NCBI RefSeq assembly: GCF_900637975.1
Contig: NZ_LR134477.1
Coordinates: 1,860,001-1,924,000, forward strand
Direction: 5' to 3'
Length of the DNA stretch: 64,000 nucleotides
Source of the DNA: Actinomyces viscosus
GTDB lineage: Bacteria > Actinomycetota > Actinomycetes > Actinomycetales > Actinomycetaceae
Both the position numbers and the translations under genes were made by a program. The notes beneath the pieces were generated by a model. It was not told where the DNA came from and ran no database searches. It saw nothing but the letters and a program-made list of their open reading frames with translations. This document shows, piece after piece, positions 26,705 through 37,961 of the stretch (position 1 is its first letter; every line of letters begins with the position of its first letter).

Positions 26705-26705
<1 letters not shown>
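25827..26705 (-). CDS. Glycine betaine/proline-type ABC transporter permease
   Basis: This ProW/OpuAB-type inner membrane component of 292 residues has at least six hydrophobic segments. The permease-ATPase contact motif EAGRSFGATDWQILRGIQLP is followed by AGMVGADGLG. The start overlaps the ATPase stop (ATGA at 26702-26705). About 75 bp separate it from the binding-protein start. Confidence 0.9.
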
Positions 26706-28033
<1,328 letters not shown>

Positions 28034-28173
28034 AGTACTCCTCGCGATCTAGCTCCAGGCTCCAGGGCCGCCCGCGAGAATCCGGAAACGTGTTGTGAGA
28101 GCCGCCTCCGGGCCCCATCACGGTCGCAAGCCCATTTCATGGTGCTGCGGAACATGCAGGCGGTCAATTTGAG

Positions 28174-28213
28174 AAGGCCTCAGAAGCCGCGGATTCGCGG
28201 GCCTTGAGGCCTT
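28174..28213. terminator. Two-part hairpin between the betaine transporter and ROK genes
   Basis: The outer arms AAGGCCTCA and TGAGGCCTT enclose inner arms CCGCG and CGCGG with a GATT loop. There is no T run, and it lies upstream of both divergent genes, so it may be a regulatory structure rather than a terminator. Confidence 0.4.
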
Positions 28214-28427
28214 GACACACCTCCGGGCATGGTCCGGGACAGGCTCGGAGAACGGGGCGATGAGCGCCGCAGGATCAGGACCGGGTCCATCGCCCCGCAC
28301 GGCCGGAATCGATTGAAACGATCACGAATAAGAGGACTTCCATGGGTCGCACTCATCTAGACCACAGGCGCGTCACATAACCAACAACTCGAGCATCCGC
28401 AACCGGAGGTTCTCAAGGGTTCTCCAA

Positions 28428-28441
28428 GTGAATATATTCAC
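28428..28441. promoter_or_regulatory. Palindrome upstream of the ROK regulator
   Basis: GTGAATATATTCAC is a perfect 14-bp AT-rich palindrome in GC-rich DNA, 210 bp before the regulator start. It is a candidate operator for autoregulation or for control of the sugar operon. No second perfect copy was seen before the phosphorylase gene. Confidence 0.4.
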
Positions 28442-28650
28442 ATTTCATTCTAGGTTCCCTCCACCTTGAGCCGACGGAGGACGTCTGAGGACCACCGCCC
28501 CCACCCGACGTCACCACCCGCACAGACGGATCGGACCGCCGACGACGGCGCAGGCCGCCTTCCGAAGCGGGCCGGTCGCCACCCCAGAATCACTAGGCTG
28601 AGGGACACGATCACGACCCAGAGAGCCGACCAATGAAGGAGGAGACTGGC

Positions 28651-29955
28651 GTGCCGACTGCAGGATGGACCCCGGTGGACGGGCCGGGTCCTCGAGGATT
28701 CCTCGAAGGCCCGGGAGCGCAGAGCCCCAAGGCCCATGCCGACGTGCGCATCTCGAACATGTCGCTCATCCTGCGGCACCTTCAGAAGAGCCCCGCGCTG
28801 TCACGCACGCGCCTGGCCCGGGAGACGGGGTTGTCGAAGGCGACGGTGTCGACCCTGGTGGCCGAGCTGTGCTCACGAGGTCTGCTCATCGAGGAGGAGC
28901 CCGACCTGTCCGGCAGGGTGGGCAGACCGAGCACGGGCCTGCGCACGGCCCCCCGCGCAGCCGCCGGAATAGGCCTGGAGATCAGCGGGGCCTCGCTGCT
29001 CCTGTCCATCACGGACCTGTCGGGGGAGGTTGTCCTGCGCAGCTCCGAGCTCGTCGGCGAGGCCGGGCACCGCCCGGAGAGGATGATCGAGCGCATCGGC
29101 ACCATGCTGGCTCGCGCCCTGGACCGGCTGGCGCAGCAGGGGACGAAGGTTCCGGGCATCGTCCTGGCCCAGCCCGGGATCATCGACTACGCCAACGACA
29201 CCGTGCGCTACTCCTCCGCCCTGGGATGGCACGACGTCGCCCTGGCGGACAAGGTCCGCAGCGCAGTCACCCGCCACATGACCTCCCATCAGGACGTCCC
29301 CCTCATCACGCTGGAGAACGACGCCAAGCTCGCGGCGCTGGCCACCTACGAGCGCTATGCGGGCGCCGGGGTGCGCAACCTGCTCTACCTGTCGGGCGGG
29401 GACGGGATCGGCGCAGGCATCATCGCCGACGGGCACCTCCTGCGGGGCTGGCTGGGCCTGACCGGCGAGGTCGGGCACATGCCCGTGGAGCCCGAGGGCC
29501 TGCCGTGCCGGTGCGGGAGACGAGGCTGCTGGGAGACCCGCTCCGGCCTGCAGGCGCTGACCTCGGCGTACCCGCCGGACGATGAGGTGCGTGACGAAAC
29601 CGCCTCCCTGGAGCAGCGCATCGAGATCCTGCGCCGCCGGTTCGACGCCGGCGACACCGGGCTCGCGCAGAGGCTGGCGCTCTCCCAACAGGCCCTCGCA
29701 CGCGCGCTGGCGATCCTGGAGGACGTCCTCAACCCCGAGGTGATCGTGCTGTCGGGATACCTGGCCGCCTTCGCGGACGTGTTCATCGCCCCCACCACCG
29801 CCGCCCTGGAGGCGCGTCTCCTCGATGAGCGGGCCAGAGCGAGGCTGGAGGTCTCCCACCTTGGAAAGTGGGCTTCGTCACATGGGGCGGCTCTCGTGGC
29901 GCTGGAATCCGTGCTCGACAACCCCTGCCTGGTGGATCTCGGACACGACGCCTAG
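28651..29955 (+). CDS. ROK-family transcriptional regulator
   Basis: The 434-residue protein has an N-terminal winged helix (LSRTRLARETGLSKATVSTL) and a C-terminal ROK sugar-kinase-like domain with the zinc motif CRCGRRGCWE and a GEVGHM segment. GTG 28651 is chosen because AAGGAGGAG lies seven bases upstream; ATG 28633 overlaps that ribosome site. It stands about 100 bp before the phosphorylase operon in the same direction, so it probably represses that operon until an amino-sugar effector binds, as NagC-like proteins do. Confidence 0.88.
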   Translation: MPTAGWTPVDGPGPRGFLEGPGAQSPKAHADVRISNMSLILRHLQKSPALSRTRLARETGLSKATVSTLVAELCSRGLLIEEEPDLSGRVGRPSTGLRTAPRAAAGIGLEISGASLLLSITDLSGEVVLRSSELVGEAGHRPERMIERIGTMLARALDRLAQQGTKVPGIVLAQPGIIDYANDTVRYSSALGWHDVALADKVRSAVTRHMTSHQDVPLITLENDAKLAALATYERYAGAGVRNLLYLSGGDGIGAGIIADGHLLRGWLGLTGEVGHMPVEPEGLPCRCGRRGCWETRSGLQALTSAYPPDDEVRDETASLEQRIEILRRRFDAGDTGLAQRLALSQQALARALAILEDVLNPEVIVLSGYLAAFADVFIAPTTAALEARLLDERARARLEVSHLGKWASSHGAALVALESVLDNPCLVDLGHDA

Positions 29956-30052
29956 CCGCCGTCGCGCCTATCTACCGCCTCGCCAGTAGCGGGCGGAATG
30001 CGCATGCTGTATTTTGTTCGGAGTTCAGACTATTCGGCCCGAAGGAGTGCTG

Positions 30053-32260
30053 ATGTCTCTCCAGACCCAGCCCGCGCCGCGCCCCTCCAGTGAGGCAGGA
30101 CGCCTCACCCTGCCGATCCAGACCGGCATGGACGAGGCCATCCGCTCCCTCATCGCCCGACTGGGCGCCGACGCCGTGCGGAACTCCGACGGCACTGAGC
30201 TGCCCGGGATCGTCTCGGAGCTGGCCACCAGGGTCTACTCCACCTACTTCGTGGGCCGCGGCGACAACGCCTGGGCGGACGCCCACCCCGAGGAGGCCAC
30301 CCGGATCTTCCTCATGTCCGACCGGGTCATCGCCACCACCGACGGCCCGCTGGGCATCGACCTGCTGTCCTCCTGGTTCGCCGACCAGGTCCGCCCGGAC
30401 ACCGGCTGCGACGTCTCCCGCTGGTGGCAGGCCCATGACCGCACCACCGGCCAGGAGCTGCCAGCCACGGCATGGAGCGTGGGCGCCGATGGACGCACGG
30501 TCACCGTGCACGAGGCGCTCGCCGGCCACGTCTACACCGTCAGCTTCCTGGCGACCCAGATCTGGGACCCGACCCAGATGTACAACTACCTCACCAACGG
30601 CTGGGACGACGACCCCTCGCGCACCAGGGAGAAGCCCTTCGACGTGCGCCACGAGGCCACGTGGGCCCACGTCCGCTCCCACCTGCGGTCCTGGCTCGAC
30701 GAGCATCCCGAGGTGGACGTGGTCCGCTTCACCACCTTCTTCTACCACTTCACCCTCGTCTACGGCGCTGACGCCGCCGAGCGCTACGTCGACTGGTTCG
30801 GCTACTCCGCCTCGGTGAGCCTCCCCGCCCTGGAGGCCTTCGAGGAGGAGTACGGCTACCGCCTCAGCGCCGAGGACTTCGTCGACGCCGGGTACTACAA
30901 CTCCCCCTTCCGGGTCCCCACCCGCGCCTTCCGCGACTGGATCGACTTCCAGCAGCGCTTCGTGACCTCCCGGGTGCGCGAGCTGACCGAGGCCGTCCAC
31001 GCCCGGGGCAAGGAGGCGATGATGTTCCTGGGGGACAACTGGATCGGCACCGAGCCCTACGGCGAGCACTTCGCCGCCACCGGCATCGACGCCGTCGTCG
31101 GCTCCGTCGGCTCGGGGGCGACCTGCAGGATGATCGCCGACATCCCCCACGTCCGGTACACCGAGGGCAGGTTCCTTCCCTACTTCTTCCCCGACGTCTT
31201 CCACCCGGGGGGCGACCCCATCGCCGAGGCGAACCGCAGCTGGCTGGAGGCCCGCCGAGCCATCGTGCGCTCCCCACTGGACCGGATCGGCTACGGCGGC
31301 TACCTGTCCCTGGCCGTCGAGCACCCCGATTTCATCGACCGCGTCGAGCAGATCGTCTCGGAGTTCCGCTCCATCCACGCCCGATCCGCCGGGCACCGGC
31401 CGCTGGTCCCCGGCTTCAAGGTCGCCGTCATCAACTCGTGGGGCCGCCTGCGCTCCTGGATGACGCACATGGTGGCGCACGCGCTGTGGTACCGCCAGAC
31501 CTACTCCTACCTGGGGGTTCTGGAGGCGCTGTCGGGCCTGCCCCTGGAGGTGGAGTTCCTCTCCCTCGACGAGGTGCGCGCAGGCGCCGCCCAGGACGTG
31601 AAGGTCCTCATCTGCGCGGGGGCCGAGGGCACCGCCTTCTCCGGGGGCGCGCAGTAGGCGGACCCGGCGCTGGTCGCCGCGGTCAGCTCCTTCGTCACCA
31701 GCGGCGGGGGCCTCATCGGGGTGGGGGCTCCCAGCGCCCACCCCGCCCACGGGGTCACCTTCCAGCTCGCCGACGTCCTGGGCGTCGACCGCGAGATCGG
31801 CTGGGGCCTGAGCACCCGTCGTCCCCTTCCGCAGGTGCGGGAGCACTTCATCACCCGCGACCTGGCCGGTGGCTTCGACGACGGCGAGGGCACCCCCGAC
31901 GTCGTCGTCACCAGCCCCACCACTCAGGTGCTCGACGCCGCGGACGGCCAGGTCCGCCTCGCGGCCAACGAGGCGGGCCGGGGCAGAGCGGTGTACGCCA
32001 CGGGACTGCCCTACTGCGCCCAGAACTCCCGGATCCTGCACCGCGCGGTCTTCTGGGCCGCGGGCCAGGAGGAGGAGTTCTCCCGCTGGGCGGCCCTCGA
32101 CCCCCGGGTGGAGGTGGCCGCCTACCCCGACGGGCGCACCACCCTCGTCATCAACAACGCGCTCGAACCCGTCACCACGACGGTACCGACGCCCCAGGGC
32201 CCCCGGACAGTGCGTCTGGAGGAAGGAGGACACCAGTGGCTCACCGCTCCGGCGCAGTGA
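30053..32260 (+). pseudogene. lnpA: 1,3-beta-galactosyl-N-acetylhexosamine phosphorylase (GH112), interrupted by an in-frame TAG
   Basis: GH112 enzymes split lacto-N-biose or galacto-N-biose with phosphate, giving galactose 1-phosphate and GlcNAc or GalNAc. ATG 30053 follows GAAGGAG. The frame covers the catalytic barrel (VVRFTTFFYHFTLVYG; GDNWIGTEPYG) up to codon 534. TAG at 31655-31657 follows, and the same frame continues to 32260, for 735 codons in all, the normal family length. The stop lies in the beta-sandwich or glutamine-amidotransferase-like middle region, at a place where homologues usually have Trp; TGG to TAG is a one-base change. The product may be inactive, truncated or made by readthrough. 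An assembly error is also possible. Confidence 0.85.
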
Positions 32261-32387
32261 GCACCCATGTTCCATGTTCCGCAGACGGGCCCGTGCCGAC
32301 AGCGTGCCGACTCGCTCCCGTCACCACCCCATCCTCACTCCTTCCGGCATCCGCCGGTCCTTTTCAATGACGAAGAAGGAAGAACCC

Positions 32388-33677
32388 ATGAAGAAACACG
32401 CACTGGCCGCCTCGATGCTCGCCTTCGCGATGATCGTCGCCGGCTGCTCCGCCACGTCCTCGTCCGGCTCGTCCTCGTCCGACGGCGTGATCCGCTACGT
32501 GCACCGCCTTCCCGACGGCGAGGGCATGACCAAGGTCAATGACATCGTGGCCCGGTGGAACGCCGAGCACCCCGACATGAAGGTCGAGGCCACCAAGTTC
32601 GACGGCAAGGCCTCGGACATGAACGTCAAGCTGGAGAACGACGTGAAGGCCGGAACCGGCCCCTGCCTGGCGCAGGTCGGCTACGCCGAGATCCCCAAGC
32701 TCTACTCCTCCGGCCTGCTGGCCGACGTGTCCCAGCAGGCGGAGAAGTACAAGGACCACTTCTCCGAGGGGTCGATGTCGCTGATGACGGTGGGCAAGAC
32801 CGTCGTCGGCCTGCCGCAGGACTCCGGCCCGCTGGTCTACTTCTACAACAAGGCCGCCTTCGACCAGCTCGGACTGAGCGTGCCCACCACCAGCGCCGAG
32901 CTGGCCGACGTCGCCCAGAAGGCGGCGGCCCAGGGCAAGTACGCCGTGGCCTTCGAGCCCGACGAGGCCCCCAACACCCTGGCGGGTCAGTCGGCCGCGG
33001 CGGGCGCGCAGTGGTTCAGCGCTGAGAACGACAAGTGGAAGGTCAACGTCAACAGCCCGGAGACCGCCAAGGTCTCCACCTTCTGGCAGGGTCTCCTGGA
33101 CTCCAAGACGGCCCTCGTGGCCAACCGCTGGGACGACGCCTTCGGCAAGGCGCTGGTCGACCAGCAGCTCATCGGCACCATCGGGGCGGCCTGGGAGGGG
33201 GCGCTTCTGGCGGACACGATGAAGGACTCCCCCAACGCCGGCTCCTGGGCGGTCGCCCAGCTGCCCGCCTTCGGTGACACCCCCATGTCCGGTCCCGACG
33301 GCGGATCCGGCGTGGCCGTTCTCAAGGGCTGCTCCAACCCCGAGGGGGCCATGGCCTTCAACGACTGGTTCAACACGCAGGTCGACGACCTGGCCACCCA
33401 GGGCCTGGTCCTGACCGCGAAGGCGCCGGTGAAGACCCCGGAGTCCATCTCCACCTTCTTCGGGGGCCAGGACGTCTACGCCGAGTTCACCAAGGCCAAC
33501 GCGGCCGTGAACTCCAAGTTCGGCTTCATGCCGACCTGGCCCTCCCTGACCGACCCCATGACCCAGGCCGCCGAGGCGGCCGGGAAGGGGACCGGCAAGG
33601 TCGACGACATCTTCCAGTCGGCCCAGAAGACCGCGGTCAGCTCCCTGAAGGACGCCAACCTGCCCGTTGCCGAGTAG
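32388..33677 (+). CDS. Sugar ABC transporter substrate-binding lipoprotein
   Basis: The 429-residue family 1 solute-binding protein has a lipobox IVAGC (Cys 20). The start at ATG 32388 follows AAGAAGGAAG. The mature part has the extracellular sugar-binding layout with a conserved EIPKLYSSGLLADVS region and GTIGAAWEG near the hinge. Directly behind the GH112 gene, it probably captures galacto-N-biose/lacto-N-biose disaccharides from mucin or milk glycans for import before phosphorolysis. The specificity is inferred from context. Confidence 0.88.
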   Translation: MKKHALAASMLAFAMIVAGCSATSSSGSSSSDGVIRYVHRLPDGEGMTKVNDIVARWNAEHPDMKVEATKFDGKASDMNVKLENDVKAGTGPCLAQVGYAEIPKLYSSGLLADVSQQAEKYKDHFSEGSMSLMTVGKTVVGLPQDSGPLVYFYNKAAFDQLGLSVPTTSAELADVAQKAAAQGKYAVAFEPDEAPNTLAGQSAAAGAQWFSAENDKWKVNVNSPETAKVSTFWQGLLDSKTALVANRWDDAFGKALVDQQLIGTIGAAWEGALLADTMKDSPNAGSWAVAQLPAFGDTPMSGPDGGSGVAVLKGCSNPEGAMAFNDWFNTQVDDLATQGLVLTAKAPVKTPESISTFFGGQDVYAEFTKANAAVNSKFGFMPTWPSLTDPMTQAAEAAGKGTGKVDDIFQSAQKTAVSSLKDANLPVAE

Positions 33678-33732
33678 GCAGCAGCGGGAAGAAACAGGTA
33701 GTGATCGGCACCACGATCGAAGTGAGAACACC

Positions 33733-34722
33733 ATGAGCACGACAACAACGACCACGGGGCGCTCCCCCGCTCCCTCGGCACCTCAGCGGACAGCCTCTCC
33801 TGGCCTGCGCACCACCTCGCTGCGCAGGCGCAGGGAGGCCCGAGCGGGTATCGGGTTCGTGGCTCCGTTCATGATCATGTTCACCGTCGTCTTCCTCATC
33901 CCGATCGTGGTGTCGGTCTACCGGTCCTTCTTCCGGGACGTCGCCTCAGGCGGGGACCTGTACGGCGGCGGGGACAAGGTCAGCACCTTCGTCGGCCTGG
34001 ACAACTACGTCCAGGCCGCGGGGCAGCCCGCCTTCTGGAAGGGGATGGGACGGGTCCTGCTGTTCGGGGTGGTCCAGGTCCCGGTCATGATCCTGGCGGC
34101 CCTCGCCCTGGCGCTGGTGCTCGACTCGCTCCTGGTCAGACGGGTGACGGTCTTCCGTCTGGGCTTCTTCCTGCCCTACGCGATCCCCGGGATCGTGGCC
34201 GCGATCATGTGGCTCTACATGTACAACCCCACCTTCTCCCCGATCAACGAGCTGCTGGGGCTGGTGGGCCTCCACGTCGACTTCTTCGGCAGGAACATCA
34301 TGCTGTGGTCCATGGCGAACATCACGACGTGGACCTTCACCGGGTACAACATGCTCATCTTCCTGGCGGCGCTCCAGTCCGTGCCCCACGAGCTCTACGA
34401 GGCCGCCCGCATCGACGGCGCCACCGGTTGGCAGATCGTCCGGCGCATCAAGATCCCCATGGTCCGCTCCGCCTCCCTGCTGGCGGTCCTGCTGTCCATC
34501 ATCGGGACCGTGCAGCTGTTCAACGAGCCCACCGTTATGTACAACCAGAACCAGTGGATGGGGCTGGACTACACCCCGATGATGATGGCCTACAACTCGA
34601 TGACCGGCGCGCTGTCACCATCCGGCTCGGGTCCGGCCTCCGCGGTCTCCGTTCTCATCGCCTGCGTGGCAGGCACCCTGGCCGCCCTCTACGCCCTCGT
34701 GCAGAACAGGATCGACAAGTGA
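33733..34722 (+). CDS. Sugar ABC transporter permease, MalF/UgpA type
   Basis: The 329-residue permease has six predicted membrane helices and the ATPase-contact motif EAARIDGATGWQIVRRIKIP. ATG 33733 gives an N-terminal Thr/Ser/Arg-rich tail before the first helix. The stop overlaps the next GTG start at 34719. No ATP-binding gene is in the operon, so a shared MsiK-type ATPase encoded elsewhere is expected, as is common in actinobacteria. Confidence 0.9.
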   Translation: MSTTTTTTGRSPAPSAPQRTASPGLRTTSLRRRREARAGIGFVAPFMIMFTVVFLIPIVVSVYRSFFRDVASGGDLYGGGDKVSTFVGLDNYVQAAGQPAFWKGMGRVLLFGVVQVPVMILAALALALVLDSLLVRRVTVFRLGFFLPYAIPGIVAAIMWLYMYNPTFSPINELLGLVGLHVDFFGRNIMLWSMANITTWTFTGYNMLIFLAALQSVPHELYEAARIDGATGWQIVRRIKIPMVRSASLLAVLLSIIGTVQLFNEPTVMYNQNQWMGLDYTPMMMAYNSMTGALSPSGSGPASAVSVLIACVAGTLAALYALVQNRIDK

Positions 34723-35582
34723 AGCCCACCGACATCCCCCGTTCACTGCGCCCGTCGATCCCCTCACGGGTCCTGACCATCGCGGTCCTGGTCATCGTCC
34801 TGGCCTACATGCTCGGCCCGGTCTACTGGCTCATCGTCTCCTCCACCAAGTCCAACTCCGACCTGCTGACCACCTCCGGGTGGTGGTTCTCCCACCGCAA
34901 CAACGTCTCGGCCAACTACACCGCGCTGATGAGCTGGACCCAGGGGCTCTTCTGGCGCTGGATCCTCAACTCCCTGCTCTACTCGAGCGTGGCCGGGGTG
35001 CTGGGCACGCTCCTGTCGGTCGCCGCCGGCTACGGCCTGGCCAAGTTCAGCTTCGCCGGTCGGGGCGCCGTCCAGGTCGCCATCCTCTCCGGTCTGCTCA
35101 TGCCGATCGCCCTGCTGACCATTCCCCTGTACCTGGTCCTCGACGCCGTCCACCTGACCAACACGATCTGGTCGGTCATCCTGCCGTGCTCGGTCAGCCC
35201 CTTCGGCGTCTTCCTGGGCCGCGTCTATGCCGACTCCTCGGTGCCCAACGAGATCATCGACTCGGCCCGCATCGACGGGGCCAGCGAGATCCGCATCTTC
35301 TTCACGATCGTGCTGCGGCTGCTCGCCCCGGCGATGGTGACCATCTTCCTGTTCATCTTCGTGGCGACCTGGAACAACTTCTTCCTGCCCCTGATGACCA
35401 TCAACTCCGCCTCGCTCAAGCCCGTCACCCTGGGGCTCTACGGGATGTCGACCTACTTCAACCCCCAGTACGGCGCGCTCCTCCAGGGCGCCCTTCTGGG
35501 CGTCATCCCCCTGATCGTGCTGTTCCTGGGCCTGCAGCGATTCTGGCAGTCCGGCCTGGCAGCCGGCGCCGTCAAGGGCTGA
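34719..35582 (+). CDS. Sugar ABC transporter permease, MalG/UgpE type
   Basis: The 287-residue second permease starts at GTG 34719, overlapping the first permease by 4 bp. It has six membrane segments and the contact motif IIDSARIDGASEIRIFFTIV. It completes the two-permease importer for the phosphorylase substrate. The gap of 118 bp to the next gene shows no obvious terminator. Confidence 0.9.
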   Translation: MKPTDIPRSLRPSIPSRVLTIAVLVIVLAYMLGPVYWLIVSSTKSNSDLLTTSGWWFSHRNNVSANYTALMSWTQGLFWRWILNSLLYSSVAGVLGTLLSVAAGYGLAKFSFAGRGAVQVAILSGLLMPIALLTIPLYLVLDAVHLTNTIWSVILPCSVSPFGVFLGRVYADSSVPNEIIDSARIDGASEIRIFFTIVLRLLAPAMVTIFLFIFVATWNNFFLPLMTINSASLKPVTLGLYGMSTYFNPQYGALLQGALLGVIPLIVLFLGLQRFWQSGLAAGAVKG

Positions 35583-35700
35583 GAGCCCCCGACCTTCAGC
35601 CCGGCCCCGACACCGGCCCCACCCTCCCCAGTCCCGTGTCCACCCGTATCCGCGCTGCCGCCCCGTCCCGGGCGGCGGCCACCTCACCCGAGGAACAACC

Positions 35701-37119
35701 ATGATCCACTTCGGCACCGGCGGCTGGAGAGCCGTGATCGGTGATGAGTTCACCCGCGCCAACGTCAGGCTCCTGACCCAGGGGCTGGCCAACCGCATTG
35801 TCGCTGAGGGCACGGCCGAGCAGGGCGTCGTCATCGGCTACGACCGCCGTTTCCTGTCGGACACCGCGGCCTGGTGGGCCGTTGAGGTGCTCGTCGGCAA
35901 CGGCGTCCGAGTCACCCTCATCGACCGCCCCTCGCCGACCCCCACCACCATGTGGACCGTGCGCCGTCTGAAGGCCGCCTACGGGATGGCCGTGACCGCC
36001 TCCCACAACCCGGCCCTGTACAACGGCATCAAGATCTTCCTGCCCGGTGGCCGCGACGCCGACCTGGAGTTCACCAATGAGCTCGCCGCCTCCGTGAGCC
36101 TCCTGACGGATGAGGACGTGCGCAGCGTCGAGCCCCATGCGGCCCGCTCCTCCGAGCTGGTCACTGTCCAGCGCTCCATCAACTGGTACCTGGACGCGAT
36201 CATTGACAAGCTCGACACCGAGACGATCCGCCACGCCCACATGCACATCGTGCTGGACCCGATGTTCGGGGTCTCCGAGACGAGCCTGCAGACGATCCTG
36301 CTGACCGCCCGCTGCCAGGTGGACGTCATCCACGACCGTTACGACCCGCTGTTCGGGGGCCGCATGCCCTCGCCCGCCGAGGGAACCGTGACGACCCTGC
36401 GCAACGCCGTCGTCGAGTCCGGCGCCGACCTGGGCATCGCCACCGACGGTGACGCGGACCGCCTGGGAATCATCGACGACACCGGCGCCTACCTGACCCC
36501 GAACCAGGTCCTGGTCCTGCTCTACGACTACCTGCTGACCCGCAAGGGGTGGACGGGCCCGGCCGTGCGCAACATGTCCACCACCCACCTGCTGGACCGG
36601 GTGGCGGCCGCCCACGGGCAGGTCTGCTACGAGGTGCCCGTCGGCTTCAAGTGGATCAGCGCGAAGATGGCTGAGACCGACGCCGTCATCGGAGGCGAGT
36701 CCTCCGGCGGGCTGACCGTGCGCGGCCACATCCCCGGCAAGGACGGGGTCTACGCCGGATCCCTGCTGGTCGAGGCGGTGGCGGCCTCCGGCAAGCGGCT
36801 CTCCGAGCTCTACGCCGATATCGTGGAGCGGTACGGCGAGCTCGTCATGGTCGAGGGCGCCTACGGCTTCACCCCCGAGCGGCGCGCCGACCTGGAGGAG
36901 CGCATCTTCTGCGCCCACGATCTTCCCGCCTTCGACCACGACGTTGAGCGCGTCTCCTGGGAGGACGGCTGCAAGGTGTACTTCTCAGGCGGCGGCTGGG
37001 TGACGATCCGCTTCTCCGGCACCGAGCCGCTCCTGCGGGTCTTCGCCGAGATGCCCACCGGTGACGAGGCCCGGGCGACCGCGGCCGCCGTCGCGAGCCA
37101 CTACGGCCTGGGCGCCTGA
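35701..37119 (+). CDS. Phosphohexomutase (phosphoglucomutase/phosphomannomutase family)
   Basis: The 472-residue four-domain alpha-D-phosphohexomutase has the active-site serine loop TASHNPALYNGIK, the metal loop DGDADR, the sugar-binding loop GGESSGG and the phosphate-binding RFSGTEPLLR. In this operon it may interconvert hexose or N-acetylhexosamine 1- and 6-phosphates released by the phosphorylase and kinase. The substrate cannot be fixed from sequence. ATG 35701 fits the short N-terminus IHFGTGGWR. Confidence 0.9.
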   Translation: MIHFGTGGWRAVIGDEFTRANVRLLTQGLANRIVAEGTAEQGVVIGYDRRFLSDTAAWWAVEVLVGNGVRVTLIDRPSPTPTTMWTVRRLKAAYGMAVTASHNPALYNGIKIFLPGGRDADLEFTNELAASVSLLTDEDVRSVEPHAARSSELVTVQRSINWYLDAIIDKLDTETIRHAHMHIVLDPMFGVSETSLQTILLTARCQVDVIHDRYDPLFGGRMPSPAEGTVTTLRNAVVESGADLGIATDGDADRLGIIDDTGAYLTPNQVLVLLYDYLLTRKGWTGPAVRNMSTTHLLDRVAAAHGQVCYEVPVGFKWISAKMAETDAVIGGESSGGLTVRGHIPGKDGVYAGSLLVEAVAASGKRLSELYADIVERYGELVMVEGAYGFTPERRADLEERIFCAHDLPAFDHDVERVSWEDGCKVYFSGGGWVTIRFSGTEPLLRVFAEMPTGDEARATAAAVASHYGLGA

Positions 37120-37142
37120 GACGAGCAGGAGGAAGGATCCAC

Positions 37143-37961
37143 ATGACTGACGCTGCAGAGCAGACCCGCACCGCCGTCGTCCTGGCCCGTGGCCTGGGCA
37201 CCCGTATGCGGGCGGCCGACCCGACCGGCTCCGGCCTGACCTCCCAGCAGGCTGCTGCCGCCGCCTGCGGCTACAAGGCGCTCATGCCCATCGGGGAGCA
37301 CCGGCTCATCGACTACGGCCTGTCGGCCCTGGCCGAGGCCGGGATCACGCGGGTCGTTCTGGTCGTCGGCCCCGAGCACGAGGACTTCCGCAGGCACATC
37401 GACTCCCTGGAGCCCAAGCGGCTCACGATCGACCTGGCTGTCCAGGCCGAGCCCCGAGGTACGGCAGACGCCGTCCTGTCCGCCGAGCCGGCCGTGGGTG
37501 ATGAGCCCTTCCTCATGGTCAACGGGGACAACTACTACCCGCACCGGGCTCTGCATGACCTGGCCCGCCACCGGGGCAACGCCCTGGCCGGCTTCGAGCG
37601 CGCCGCCCTGGTGGCCGAGTCGAACATCCCTGCCCAGAGGGTCGCCGCCTTCGCGCTCGTACGCGCCCACGACGGGCTGCTGGAGGAGATCGTCGAGAAG
37701 CCCTCCCCCGAGGTCGTCCAGGCCGCCGGGCCCCAGGCCCTGGTGTCGATGAACGCCTTCGGCTTCACCAGCGAGATCTTCGCCGCCTGCCGCCGGATCG
37801 TCCCCTCACCGCGCGGCGAGCTGGAGATCGTCGACGCCGTGCGCGCCCTGCCCGGCCCGGTGTCGGTCCTCCCGGCCACCGGGGCGGTCCTGGACCTGTC
37901 CCGTCGCGAGGACGTGTCCGAGGTCGAGGCCCGCCTGGCCGGGGTGGAGGTGTCACTGTGA
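37143..37961 (+). CDS. Sugar-1-phosphate nucleotidyltransferase-like protein
   Basis: The 272-residue GT-A-type nucleotidyltransferase has the N-terminal loop VVLARGLGTRM (usually AGGxGTR), the catalytic Lys region ALMPIGEHRLIDY, AEPRGTADAVL and the metal-site NGDNYYP. ATG 37143 follows AGGAGGAAGG. It could charge galactose 1-phosphate or N-acetylhexosamine 1-phosphate with UTP, replacing the galT-type uridylyltransferase of the bifidobacterial pathway. The Arg in place of the first Gly is a small departure from the consensus. The next start overlaps its stop. Confidence 0.8.
   Translation: MTDAAEQTRTAVVLARGLGTRMRAADPTGSGLTSQQAAAAACGYKALMPIGEHRLIDYGLSALAEAGITRVVLVVGPEHEDFRRHIDSLEPKRLTIDLAVQAEPRGTADAVLSAEPAVGDEPFLMVNGDNYYPHRALHDLARHRGNALAGFERAALVAESNIPAQRVAAFALVRAHDGLLEEIVEKPSPEVVQAAGPQALVSMNAFGFTSEIFAACRRIVPSPRGELEIVDAVRALPGPVSVLPATGAVLDLSRREDVSEVEARLAGVEVSL

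Noticed and set aside
28205..28240. Promoter from TTGACA near 28212
   Set aside because: No -10 box is found at a suitable distance, and the hexamer overlaps the hairpin arm.
29972..32275. Long minus-strand open frame (767 codons) opposite the GH112 gene
   Set aside because: It is a GC-rich shadow: repeated Gly/Val/Asp/Arg text without a domain, while the plus strand carries a recognisable enzyme, apart from the single TAG.
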